Shown here: positions 22,091 to 30,200 of the stretch, piece after piece | Layout: each line of letters starts with the position of its first letter | Position numbering within the stretch: the stretch's first letter is position 1 | Virus record (IMG/VR): IMGVR_UViG_3300046703_000009 | Location: 1-37,181 of that record | Strand: one strand, 5' to 3' | DNA: 37,181 nt | Source: a virus | Translations under genes and position numbers: made by a program | Notes under the pieces: generated by a model | The model's database searches: none | What the model was told of the DNA's origin: nothing | Seen by the model: the letters and a program-made list of their open reading frames with translations, nothing else

Positions 22091-22635
22091 CTATTTTAGC
22101 ACCGCAACATACCGGCGTCGGTTTACCATTACCTACCTATTACCCGGTTAACTCGCCGGAGTATATCGCTTTAGAATCAACGGTGTTTTTACATCTTTAT
22201 AATGATTCGGTAGTTGATGATACTATCACCGTTGTAGCAACGTTACCGGCTGATACGTTTACATGTATCTTGCCTGCGGGCGAGGAAATAATACTCGGCC
22301 CGTTCGATTTATTAAAATTCGGCCCTACGGTAGAACTACAACATTCGCATACCGCCGACGTAACGATGGCCGCGCTCGTACCCTATAATATTTATGAAAC
22401 TGGGGGATATGCAACAGCAATAGTATTATACGCCACGTTGGTCGAAACCAAGTCAAGGGAAATATACCCTTCTATGGAAACGGCTTCAACGGTAACTTAT
22501 CCTATAACAGTAACGCATGAGCACGTTACTTATGTGGATAACACCGCAGCCACGGTAACCTATCCTGATGACACCGCTTCGGCGGTAACATATCCCGACC
22601 ATACAGATAGTACAGAATCATGGAGTACTAGATAA
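22087..22635 (+). CDS. Virion beta-sandwich protein with TYPD-like repeats
   Basis: Residues ~28-100 (VFLHLYNDSVVDDTITV, EEIILGPFDLLKFG) repeat the C-terminal domain of the previous protein. The C-terminal ~50 residues are four degenerate copies of a ~12-residue unit, (T/S)A-x-x-VTYP-D-x-x (for example AATVTYPDD, ASAVTYPDH). ATGA overlap with the previous stop. A short fibre or assembly adapter is likely. Confidence 0.6.
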   Translation: MTILAPQHTGVGLPLPTYYPVNSPEYIALESTVFLHLYNDSVVDDTITVVATLPADTFTCILPAGEEIILGPFDLLKFGPTVELQHSHTADVTMAALVPYNIYETGGYATAIVLYATLVETKSREIYPSMETASTVTYPITVTHEHVTYVDNTAATVTYPDDTASAVTYPDHTDSTESWSTR

Positions 22636-22964
22636 TGACTTTAGCAGTTAACATACCACGCGGAACGACGCACGATATTAAAGTAACCGTTACCGCGAAG
22701 AATCTTGCGGGGGCAACGGCTGTATGCACGTTCGTAACCGCGCATGGGGAAACGGCGACCCTGGTTAAACTATCAAGCGATGGCGGTATCACGGTTACGG
22801 GCGCAACTAATAGCCTCGTTACCGTTCACCTATTACCAGCGGACGCCGAGACGTTAACCGGCCCGGTATACCTCTACCAATTACGCACGACGCTATCGAC
22901 AGTACAGGAAATTATCGAAGAGGGTGTATTAACGCTAACGGATAACGATACTTATGGGCTATAG
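22635..22964 (+). CDS. Small beta-sandwich tail/baseplate-like protein
   Basis: 109 residues with RGTTHDIKVTVTAKNLAGA, then VHLLPADAETLTGPVYLYQLR and EEGVLTL. This is the layout of small phage beta-sandwich domains resembling the N-terminal part of BppU-like baseplate proteins. Start overlaps the previous stop by one base. Function inferred only from fold and position before the connectors. Confidence 0.6.
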   Translation: MTLAVNIPRGTTHDIKVTVTAKNLAGATAVCTFVTAHGETATLVKLSSDGGITVTGATNSLVTVHLLPADAETLTGPVYLYQLRTTLSTVQEIIEEGVLTLTDNDTYGL

Positions 22965-22972
22965 GTGACAAA

Positions 22973-23521
22973 ATGTTAAAGATACACATCGCGCCAGTAG
23001 TTGAACCCGTTCTTAATACCGGTATCCAGGCGTATCTCCGCCTCGATAGCACCGCGTATAATACCACGTTAACGAACTACGCGATTATGGCACGTAGGCA
23101 GGCGGAGGATTACACGCGCAGGGCGTTTATAAATCAAACGTGGTATCTAATGCTCGACGGGTGGGAAATATCAGAGGTTATCAAGATACCCCGGCCGCCG
23201 TTACAAAGCGCTACGATAATAACATATGACGATAACGGAACGCCATCAACGCAAGCACCGGCGAGTTATACAGTTGATACTTATTCAGAACCCGGGCGTA
23301 TATTCCTTAACCCCGGCTACGCGTGGAATTACACGCGCGACCTTAATGGTATGTTAATAGAATTCGTGGCCGGTTACGGTGCCGCGTCAACTAACGTGCC
23401 GGTAGATATTATTATGGCTATTACTGAGGCCGCTGCGATGTATTATAACAGCGGCGAATTAGGCTCTTTACCCCGTAAGGTAACACAGAGGTTAAAACCG
23501 TATCAGGTGAAAATGTTTTGA
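22973..23521 (+). CDS. Head-tail connector (gp6/gp15-like adaptor)
   Basis: Residues ~20-60 (QAYLRLDSTAYNTTLTNY; ARRQAEDYTRRAFINQTW) are the helical start of the HK97 gp6/SPP1 gp15 adaptor family, LPRPPL-like KIPRPPLQSATIITY is its conserved strand, and FVAGYG near residue 132 plus VPVDIIMAITEAAAMYYN is the closing helix. It docks beneath the portal. ATG is preceded by GGTGA. Confidence 0.88.
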   Translation: MLKIHIAPVVEPVLNTGIQAYLRLDSTAYNTTLTNYAIMARRQAEDYTRRAFINQTWYLMLDGWEISEVIKIPRPPLQSATIITYDDNGTPSTQAPASYTVDTYSEPGRIFLNPGYAWNYTRDLNGMLIEFVAGYGAASTNVPVDIIMAITEAAAMYYNSGELGSLPRKVTQRLKPYQVKMF

Positions 23522-23880
23522 GTCCGTCCCAGTTAGTTACCCCGTTTCCTACCTTCCGCGAACGTATAACCCTTTACTCGCTAACCGAAAGCGCAGACGG
23601 TTACGGTGGCGAAACCGTTACCGAAGTTAGTTTAGGCAGCGCATGGGCGGCAGTAGATAAAGCGGTAAGTAGCGGAACGACTGCGGCTGGCGCTGAGATA
23701 TTCCGCGCTGGCGGTATCGTAACCGAAGCCAATATCCTGATAACAATGTGGTATAATGCGTCAGTAACGGCGAAGTGTATTGTAAAACTAGGGACGCGAA
23801 CGTTTGATATCATAGACGTAAACGATATCGAGAATAAACATCAGTATACGCAGTTATTTTGTAAGGAGCGGAAGGCGTAA
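23518..23880 (+). CDS. Head-tail joining/stopper protein (gp16-like)
   Basis: 120 residues with RERITLYSLTESADGYGGET, GSAWAAVDKAVSSG, and the closing strand FDIIDVNDIENKHQYTQLFC, which is the standard plan of the SPP1 gp16/phage head-tail joining family. It would close the connector. TTG 23518 overlaps the previous stop and has GGTGA seven bases before it. Confidence 0.85.
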   Translation: MSPSQLVTPFPTFRERITLYSLTESADGYGGETVTEVSLGSAWAAVDKAVSSGTTAAGAEIFRAGGIVTEANILITMWYNASVTAKCIVKLGTRTFDIIDVNDIENKHQYTQLFCKERKA

Positions 23881-23899
23881 ATGATCGCCGTGGCGAACA

Positions 23900-24046
23900 T
23901 CAATCAATTCTTACCATACGGTTACAACCGATATGCGCGCAATCCATACCAGGGCCGTACCAATAACAGCCGTTGCACTCATTACCCACGGGATATCGGT
24001 AGTATGCCCTCTTCGGTTCGCAATTACATTCTTCGTTATCAAACAT
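23900..24046 (-). CDS. Minus-strand Cys-rich microprotein (48 aa)
   Basis: Read from ATG 24046 on the minus strand: MFDNEECNCEPKRAYYRYPV then NECNGCYWYGPGMDC and HIGC, six Cys. It has a strong ribosome site (GAGGGGT, 24052-24058) six bases before ATG. The + strand alternative in this stretch lacks a ribosome site, has unlike codon use and no family sense. Sits between head-tail joining and gp10-like genes that are read the other way. Small Cys-rich proteins of this plan are probably metal-binding; function unknown. Confidence 0.72.
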   Translation of the reverse strand: MFDNEECNCEPKRAYYRYPVGNECNGCYWYGPGMDCAHIGCNRMVRID

Positions 24047-24078
24047 ATTTTACCCCTCGATACATACACGACATAATA

Positions 24079-24088
24079 GTATAAAAGG
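24079..24088 (-). promoter_or_regulatory. TATA-like box for the minus-strand Cys-rich gene
   Basis: On the minus strand this reads CTTTTATACT. Archaeal spacing puts initiation near 24057, just in front of or inside the ribosome site, so the exact start point is uncertain. On the + strand it is too close to ATG 24093 to serve that gene. Confidence 0.3.
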
Positions 24089-24092
24089 CTTT

Positions 24093-24476
24093 ATGAAGAT
24101 ATCAATGGAAGTTAAAGGCATAGAAGAACTTAATAAGCGCCTATTCGCGTTAGATAAAGACATATCTGATAAAATGGGTAACGCGCTCCTAGAAGGCGGG
24201 AAACTAATAGAAACGGATTGTAAACAGTCAGCGACCGCGATGGAAGCGGTAGATACCGGGCGCATGCGCGCGAGTATATCTACAGATTTAATATCAAATA
24301 AAGAGGTACACGTAGCCCCCCACGTTGATTATGCAAAATATGTCGAGTATGGTACCTCTAGGATGCCCTATGCGCGCCCGTTTATGAAATCGGGGTTTGA
24401 ACACGCCAGGCCTAAGGCTATCGAATATATCCGTAAAAAACTAGGCGAAGAGGTAAAAATGGGGTTTAGTGGTTAA
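24093..24476 (+). CDS. HK97 gp10-like tail/connector protein
   Basis: 127 residues: KGIEELNKRLFALDKDI, then TGRMRASIST and the diagnostic YAKYVEYGTSRMPYARPFM near residues 80-98. This is the HK97 gp10/tail completion family that sits between head-tail joining and the tail terminator. The stop is followed directly by the next ATG. Confidence 0.92.
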   Translation: MKISMEVKGIEELNKRLFALDKDISDKMGNALLEGGKLIETDCKQSATAMEAVDTGRMRASISTDLISNKEVHVAPHVDYAKYVEYGTSRMPYARPFMKSGFEHARPKAIEYIRKKLGEEVKMGFSG

Positions 24477-24902
24477 ATGGTAGTTGCCCGCTCCTCGTCA
24501 TTACTTCCGATACAATACGCGATATTTACCGCGTTAACTGGTAATGCCGGCTTGCATACCCACGTTGAAGATAGGGTATATGACTATGTGCCGGAGAATC
24601 CAACGCTGCCTTACTTAGTAGTAACAACGCCAACGGAGGTACCGTTCGATTGTTTATGCACGCACTTAGGACAGCGGGTAACGTTCACGATTCATATATG
24701 GTCTACCTACCGGGGGAGTAAAGAGACTAAGGAGATAGCAGCGCACATAAATAACATATTAGACACGCAGGCGCTAACCCTATCGGGAACGGGATATAGC
24801 CATATAACCACGTATAATACGATGACGACCGATATGCGCGACCCCGATGGGATACATTGGCACGGCGTGATGTATTTTACGTTTTATGTTATGCAAACTT
24901 AG
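24477..24902 (+). CDS. Tail terminator/completion protein (DUF3168-like)
   Basis: 141 residues with SLLPIQYAIFTALTGNAGL, ENPTLPYLVV, VTFTIHIWSTYRGSKETKEI and MRDPDGIHWHGVMYFTFYV, the plan of the DUF3168/gp17-like tail terminator. It ends tail tube growth and joins the tail to the head. It starts at the base after the previous stop. Confidence 0.88.
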   Translation: MVVARSSSLLPIQYAIFTALTGNAGLHTHVEDRVYDYVPENPTLPYLVVTTPTEVPFDCLCTHLGQRVTFTIHIWSTYRGSKETKEIAAHINNILDTQALTLSGTGYSHITTYNTMTTDMRDPDGIHWHGVMYFTFYVMQT

Positions 24903-24918
24903 AGGTAAGGATTAAAAA

Positions 24919-25359
24919 ATGACATCAGGCACAGGGATAGAAACTACAGCGAATAGTATGCTTTACGCGTCCGTTGTAGTAGGTGGCGCCAACGGTTATA
25001 CGTGTATTAACTTACTCGATACCCTGGGCGTTAACCTAACAAGTAAAGCCGCCGACGCCGCCCGTTTGGGCGATACGTGGGCGTATTCAAAGGGCACCTT
25101 AATGGGTATGTCCTATAGCGGCTCCGGTAGTTTTGATTACTACGCGGATACTACGGGGCAAAAATACGTAGTAGACCAAGCGATAAACGGTACCGAAACG
25201 TGGTTTAAACACCGGTATGGTTCGGGTACCGATTGGATAAAATCGCAGGTAGAGGTTACGGGAGTAACGATTAAAACTACGACGGCGGGTATGGTAGACT
25301 TTAGTTTCACCGCCGATAGTACGGGTACGATCTCGGAAGGATCGGACGAGATAGTATAA
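24919..25359 (+). CDS. Tail tube protein, copy 1
   Basis: 146 residues. MTSGTGIETTANSMLYASV start, SYSGSGSFDYYADTTGQ and TWFKHRYGSG in the middle, MVDFSFTADSTGTISE end. It shares the MTS[GD]TGI start, a W-TQ/YSK-K-T segment and the V-x-[FV]-[ST]-F/Y-T-x-S-[TN]G ending with the next gene. This is the two-sheet tail tube fold of siphoviruses. RAGG-type ribosome site AGAGGTAAG upstream. Confidence 0.75.
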   Translation: MTSGTGIETTANSMLYASVVVGGANGYTCINLLDTLGVNLTSKAADAARLGDTWAYSKGTLMGMSYSGSGSFDYYADTTGQKYVVDQAINGTETWFKHRYGSGTDWIKSQVEVTGVTIKTTTAGMVDFSFTADSTGTISEGSDEIV

Positions 25360-25378
25360 TTAAGAGGTAAATAGAAAA

Positions 25379-25816
25379 ATGACATCAGATACAGGCATAC
25401 AAAGTGCAGCGAATATAGACATATTTGCGGGGACAGCGAATCCGCCAACAGACTGCGTTAACTTTATAACATCGGCAGACGTCACGATGGACGGTAAAAA
25501 CGTAGATATAACTTCGTTTAACTGCGCGAATCCGCCAACGTGGACGCAAAGTAAACAGACTATCAAGAGCGCTAAGATGACGCTTAAAGGTTTCTTCGCG
25601 CGCGACGACACCGGGCAGGGTAAGTTATGGACTGAGTGGCTTGGTAACTTAGGTACTCTTCGTATTAAGTTAACCTTCGGACTTAACGGCACATATTTCT
25701 TCCATGGTCCGATGGCCGTTGATAGTATAGCGGTTTCGGAAAAGGCGAGCGGCGGACTTGTAGAAGTTACCTATACTTTGAGTAGTAACGGACCGGCTAC
25801 CGTTGACACGGCATAA
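25379..25816 (+). CDS. Tail tube protein, copy 2
   Basis: 145 residues; starts MTSDTGIQSAANIDIFAG, has DGKNVDITSFNCANPPTWTQ, MTLKGFFARDDTGQ and the conserved ending EVTYTLSSNGP. This one is closest to the standard TP901-1-like major tail protein (insertion at each strand turn, VDITSF motif), so it may be the main tube subunit. AAGAGGTAAA ribosome site. Copy 1 and the next gene may make hetero-oligomers or tube ends. Confidence 0.8.
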   Translation: MTSDTGIQSAANIDIFAGTANPPTDCVNFITSADVTMDGKNVDITSFNCANPPTWTQSKQTIKSAKMTLKGFFARDDTGQGKLWTEWLGNLGTLRIKLTFGLNGTYFFHGPMAVDSIAVSEKASGGLVEVTYTLSSNGPATVDTA

Positions 25817-25825
25817 GGTGCTATA

Positions 25826-26482
25826 ATGGTAGTAACACCTTCAGTTACCGCAGGTAGCAGTTGTATACTATACGTTAGCGGCGCGAGTACGGCGACCGGT
25901 GGCACGGAAGCGATGACGGTAGTTACCGCCAATACAGTATTTCAGATAACCGCCGCTGCTAAACGCGTGTTAGATCCGACGAAGGCGATAACCACGACCG
26001 GCACCGGTGCGTATACCGTTAACCGTTTAACTGGCACGTTCACGTTTGCGGATGCGCAGACGCCGCCTATAACTATGTCGGGATTTTATCTACCGATGGC
26101 AGAAGTAATAAAGGCTAAGGACTTTACCCTCAATATAAAGCCTAAAGTAGTTGATACCACGGCGATATGTGACGTCGGACTATTTGAATCGAAAACGCCA
26201 ACGATACGTGATTTAAGCGGCACTATTGGCGGGTTCTATACAAGCGAAGGCGCTGCCGTATTCGACCCCGTAATACCCAACTATTACCTTACGAATTTAA
26301 CTTCGGATGTGGTATTCGCAATCAAGTTCTACATAAGCACGCACTATGAGCTATTGGCGTGGGTACACGTCGATACCGATGCGATTAAGGCAGCAGTGGG
26401 TAGTTTACTAGATGAAACGGTTTCGTTTAGCGGACGCCCAGATGCAGATGGTAGGGTATTGACGCAGGTAGTTACGGCGTAA
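25826..26482 (+). CDS. Third tail-tube-like protein
   Basis: 218 residues. N-terminal part resembles a fibronectin/Ig-like sandwich (ILYVSGASTATGGTEAMTVV); TGTFTFADAQTPPITMSGFY and VAIKFYISTHYELLAWVHVD to SVSFSGRPDADGR-like FSGRPDADGRVLTQ match tail tube proteins with added domain. It starts nine bases after copy 2. Possibly an accessory tube or tail-terminator partner. Confidence 0.65.
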   Translation: MVVTPSVTAGSSCILYVSGASTATGGTEAMTVVTANTVFQITAAAKRVLDPTKAITTTGTGAYTVNRLTGTFTFADAQTPPITMSGFYLPMAEVIKAKDFTLNIKPKVVDTTAICDVGLFESKTPTIRDLSGTIGGFYTSEGAAVFDPVIPNYYLTNLTSDVVFAIKFYISTHYELLAWVHVDTDAIKAAVGSLLDETVSFSGRPDADGRVLTQVVTA

Positions 26483-26529
26483 AACACATAAATTATAATC
26501 ATCTCTTTGGATGATATAGGTGATACAAT

Positions 26530-26931
26530 TTGGGAAAAGACGGCGATAAACAACCGACAGTAGAGACAGCTATGAATAGTATGAAACTACGCGACAGAAT
26601 ACTGAACGCAAACGACACGCGTGAAGAGATAGTAGACGTTTCCGAGTGGGGATGGGGTAATGTATTGTGCCGCAACCTAACCGGACTCGAACGCGCTGCG
26701 CTTAGTAAACTAAGTACGTTTCGGGTTAATGGTATGATGACGAGTAAGCAGACAGCGGCAGATACCGTTATACTTGGCGCATACGATCCCGATACTAAGG
26801 AAAAGCTATTTCGCGAGACAGATAGAGAAGCGTTGTTACTACATAACGCAGCACCGCTCGATAAATTAGCCGGCGTGATTAATGAGTTAAGCGGCATGGC
26901 GATTGAATCCGAGGACGAGGCAAAAAACTAA
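26530..26931 (+). CDS. Tail assembly chaperone, short form (G-like)
   Basis: 133 residues. DVSEWGWGNVLCRNLTGLER and QTAADTVILGAYDPDTKEKL followed by FRETDREALLLHNAAPLDKLA are typical for the tail assembly chaperone family that coats the tape measure. TTG 26530 has GGTGA six bases before. The gene ends GCA AAA AAC TAA, so a canonical slippery heptamer stands directly before the stop; a fraction of ribosomes would make the 219-residue GT-like form. Confidence 0.9.
   Translation: MGKDGDKQPTVETAMNSMKLRDRILNANDTREEIVDVSEWGWGNVLCRNLTGLERAALSKLSTFRVNGMMTSKQTAADTVILGAYDPDTKEKLFRETDREALLLHNAAPLDKLAGVINELSGMAIESEDEAKN
26922..26928 (+). promoter_or_regulatory. Programmed -1 frameshift site A_AAA_AAC
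   Basis: In the upstream frame the codons are GCA AAA AAC TAA, so the heptamer A AAA AAC is in the right register for simultaneous slippage of both tRNAs. After -1 slip the reading continues CTA ATA ACG GAT GAT without stop into the conserved downstream frame. A weak stem (CGCCA 26949-26953 with TGGCG 26968-26972) lies 21 bases after it. Confidence 0.85.
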
Positions 26932-27188
26932 TAACGGATGATAAGTTTCGCCAGTTTTGTTTTTCGATGGCGCGGCATGTATTCCATATGCCAGTAAAAG
27001 AGATGCTAACACGGATAGATTCATACGAATTAACCGAGTGGATGGCATACTTTACTATCGAGAAGAAAGAGCGCGAAAAGGAAGATAAACGACGTGAAGC
27101 GGAATCGAAGGGTAATGCAGGGCCAAAACCGGGCGGAAGTAAAGAAATTAAACCGGATATCCCCCCTATGTTTAGCGAAAATAAATAG
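26928..27188 (+). CDS. Tail assembly chaperone, frameshift extension (T-like)
   Basis: The -1 frame is open from 26907 to 27188. Its conserved start DDKFRQFCFSMARHVFHMPVKEM is upstream of the only ATG (26967), so the natural product is a fusion: 133 residues of the short form plus 86 residues here. HMPVKEMLTRIDSYELTEWMAYF matches the T part of tail chaperones, which recruits tube subunits. The tail is Lys/Glu-rich (KKEREKEDKRREAESK). Independent translation from 26967 would lack the first conserved segment. Confidence 0.85.
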   Translation, partial: LITDDKFRQFCFSMARHVFHMPVKEMLTRIDSYELTEWMAYFTIEKKEREKEDKRREAESKGNAGPKPGGSKEIKPDIPPMFSENK

Positions 27189-27201
27189 TGATAGGTAGAT
27201 A

Positions 27202-30200
27202 ATGGCGGATGAAATAGCCCAGTTAATGGTTAAAATCGGGGGGGATACTGGCGACCTTAAAAAGGCGCTAGACGACGCTCAAGGTAGTATCAAATCCTTC
27301 GGCAGCGGTATTACGAGCGTCGGTATGGCGCTTACCGCAGGTATAACCGTACCGCTCGTAGCCCTCGGCGCCGCGGCCCTTAAAGCCTCTGCCGATGTTA
27401 ACGGCGCGCTGCGTCAGATACAGCGCGAAACGGGGTTAACCGGCGAAGGTTTGGATAACGCGAAACAACAGTTTAAGGATCTATTTTCTACCGTACCCGC
27501 TTCCGCCGGCGAGGTAGCTACCGCGCTTAGTAGGGTAATACAACAATTAGATGTATCCTCCACCGCCGCAGAGGGTTTAGCCAAACAGTTCCTTAATTTA
27601 TCCCGTATGACGGGTACCGATTTAACTACTAATATAGATGGGGTAACACAATCGTTTAATGCCTGGTCGTTATCCGCGGCAGATATGAAAACGGACCTAG
27701 ATGCACTATATACGATATCTCAAAATACGGGGCAGGGGGTATCGGATATATCGGATATAACCGCGCGCGCCGCTGGACCAGCACAAGCGATGGGGTTATC
27801 ATATCAAGAAACGGCAATACTGGTCGCGCAGTTAGGGCAGGCAGGGGTACCCACTAAACAAATAGTATCTTCATTAAATGCGGTTATTAAAGACGCGACT
27901 AAAGATAACGTAAGCGCGGGCGTTGAGTGGCAAAATTTAATAAATAAGTTTAAAGACCCCTCATATAAGGCAACTGCCGACGATATGGCGATATTGGGTA
28001 ATAATACCACTAATTTCGCCGCAGCGGCTAGACGTGGGGATCTCGATTACGGGCCATTATTACAAAAGATAAAAGATAGCCCAAACGCCATTAATGATAT
28101 GGCGAATAAGACTACAACGCTAAGCGAGGCATTACAGTTAATGCGTAACCGTTTAGAGTTAGCGCTAACGCCGCTAGGTACCGCTATAGGCACCGCTGCG
28201 CGGGGTGCGGTCGATAGTATGGACCCCTTGATGAAAATTGTCGAGTCGTTAGGCGTTGCGTTCTCAGCGTTACCCGCACCGGTACAACAGGCTATCGTTA
28301 TATTTGGCGCTCTTGCGTCCGCCGTTGGTCCGGCGTTAATATCGTTTGGTTCCTTTGCGTCCGCTATGACGCAGATGGGTGCTATACTTCTCGGGCCTAT
28401 AATAGCGGGATTAAGCGGTGCGGCCCCTCTATTTATAGCCTTAGCGGTAGGTATCGCCGCTGTTGTAGCTATAGTCGGCCCCCTCGTCGCCGGTTTCGCT
28501 ATCGCTTATACTATGTCTAATACGCTGCGCGGGGTAATTGGTACCCTCGGGGCTGCGTTTAAGGACTTTGGCGGCCATTTACTAACCGCTGTTAACTTAA
28601 TGATAGGTGGTAAATTCCAGGAAGGATTAAAAGAAATTACAAAGGGATTTACCGATTTATTAACCGCGCTAAAAACTATTGACTGGAAGTCCGTTGGCGA
28701 TAAGATAATCACCGAGATTAAAGACCAATTTACTAATAAGAAAAGCGCGTTTAACGCCATCGCGCAGGATTTAGCTAATTGGTTTAAATCCATAAATTGG
28801 TCAGACGTTGGTAAAACTATTGGCGATTTATTAGTACAGGGGATAAAAACCTTTTTCCAGACTAATACCCTCGTAGGCGACGAGTTATTTAAATCTTCGG
28901 CAGATAATACCGGGTGGGATAACCTAAAAACCGCTGCTAAAAACGCATGGGAGGCGTTTAAAAAAGCGTTTACCGATGCACTAGGTGCTTATTATGATAG
29001 TGGGCAATTTAATACAGATTTAACTAACGCCATAAAAGCGGTAACGATACCAGTACTAGAGATAACCGCCGCCGTAATCTTAACTATTACGGACATAACC
29101 CTTAAGATGTCCCATGATGCGCTCAAGAACGCGACGGCTAATTTTACTAAAGACTTATTTGGTGGCGATTGGTTAGGCGCGGCTGGGAATTTAGTTATAA
29201 TGGTCGCTCTCCATTTATCCGGGTTAGAATACTTAGAGGGGATTAAAGAAATAATAGAAGCCGCTAAATGGATATGGGACCATCGGAATGTTAATATCGG
29301 GTTTAATATTACTATAGGGGGTATGTTTACTGAACTTATTTATACCCTAGTCCCACCGTTGCGCTGGATAGTGGAAAACTTTAGCGTTAAAGAGGTAGGC
29401 TTTAATATTACCCTGGGTGGTCTATGGGAAACCCTCGTTAATATCGTGTATCCTGCGTTACAGTGGTTTGTGCAACATCTATCTACGATCTGTACTCTTA
29501 CTATGAACGTTGTCGATAACGGTATAGCCGCGGCTAAATCGTTATGGGATTCCTTCGTAGATAAAGTGGTAACACTTACTCAAAACGTTGTGCAAACGGC
29601 GGCGTCGCAAGTAAACCCCGCTAACGCGAACCCTAACTTTAACCCTAACCCCGTTAACGCGCCTGCGGCAACACCGGGGTCTAGTAGCCCCGAAACATAT
29701 AACCCGCAGGGATTCCAACACGGCGGTATCGTTTTAGCACCAACGTTGGGGGTGGTCGCTGAGGCGGGACCTGAAGCCGTATTCCCGTTAAAAATATTAA
29801 CGGATTCGTTTGGGGATATGATTACTTGGTTAAGTAAACTTCCATCACTACTTAATGGCATTAACTCAGTTTTAGATGATGTTAAAAAATTATTAGTTAC
29901 GTCAAACATGCAACGGGTGGCGGCTAATACTTCGTTATCAAATACTGTAAATAATACATCTACCTTACCGATTACGAATACTAACACCGGAATATCGGCG
30001 GCTAATACGGGCGCCATCGCTAACTCTTCGGCGGCGGCGGCTAATTGTAGTTGTAGTGGCGGGGCAGGCAGCACCTATGGCGGCAGCGCTGGCGGTACGG
30101 GATCGTGCGCGAACGGGCAATGTGGCGGCGTGGGCAGTTCGGGCGGTGGGTATACCAGCGCGTCCGGCGGGTCATCGTGCGCGAACGGGCAATGTGGTGG

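Noticed and set aside
23881-24084. 67-codon + strand frame between head-tail joining and gp10-like genes
   Set aside because: No ribosome site, atypical codons and no family sense; the minus strand of the same stretch has a Cys-rich protein with a strong ribosome site.
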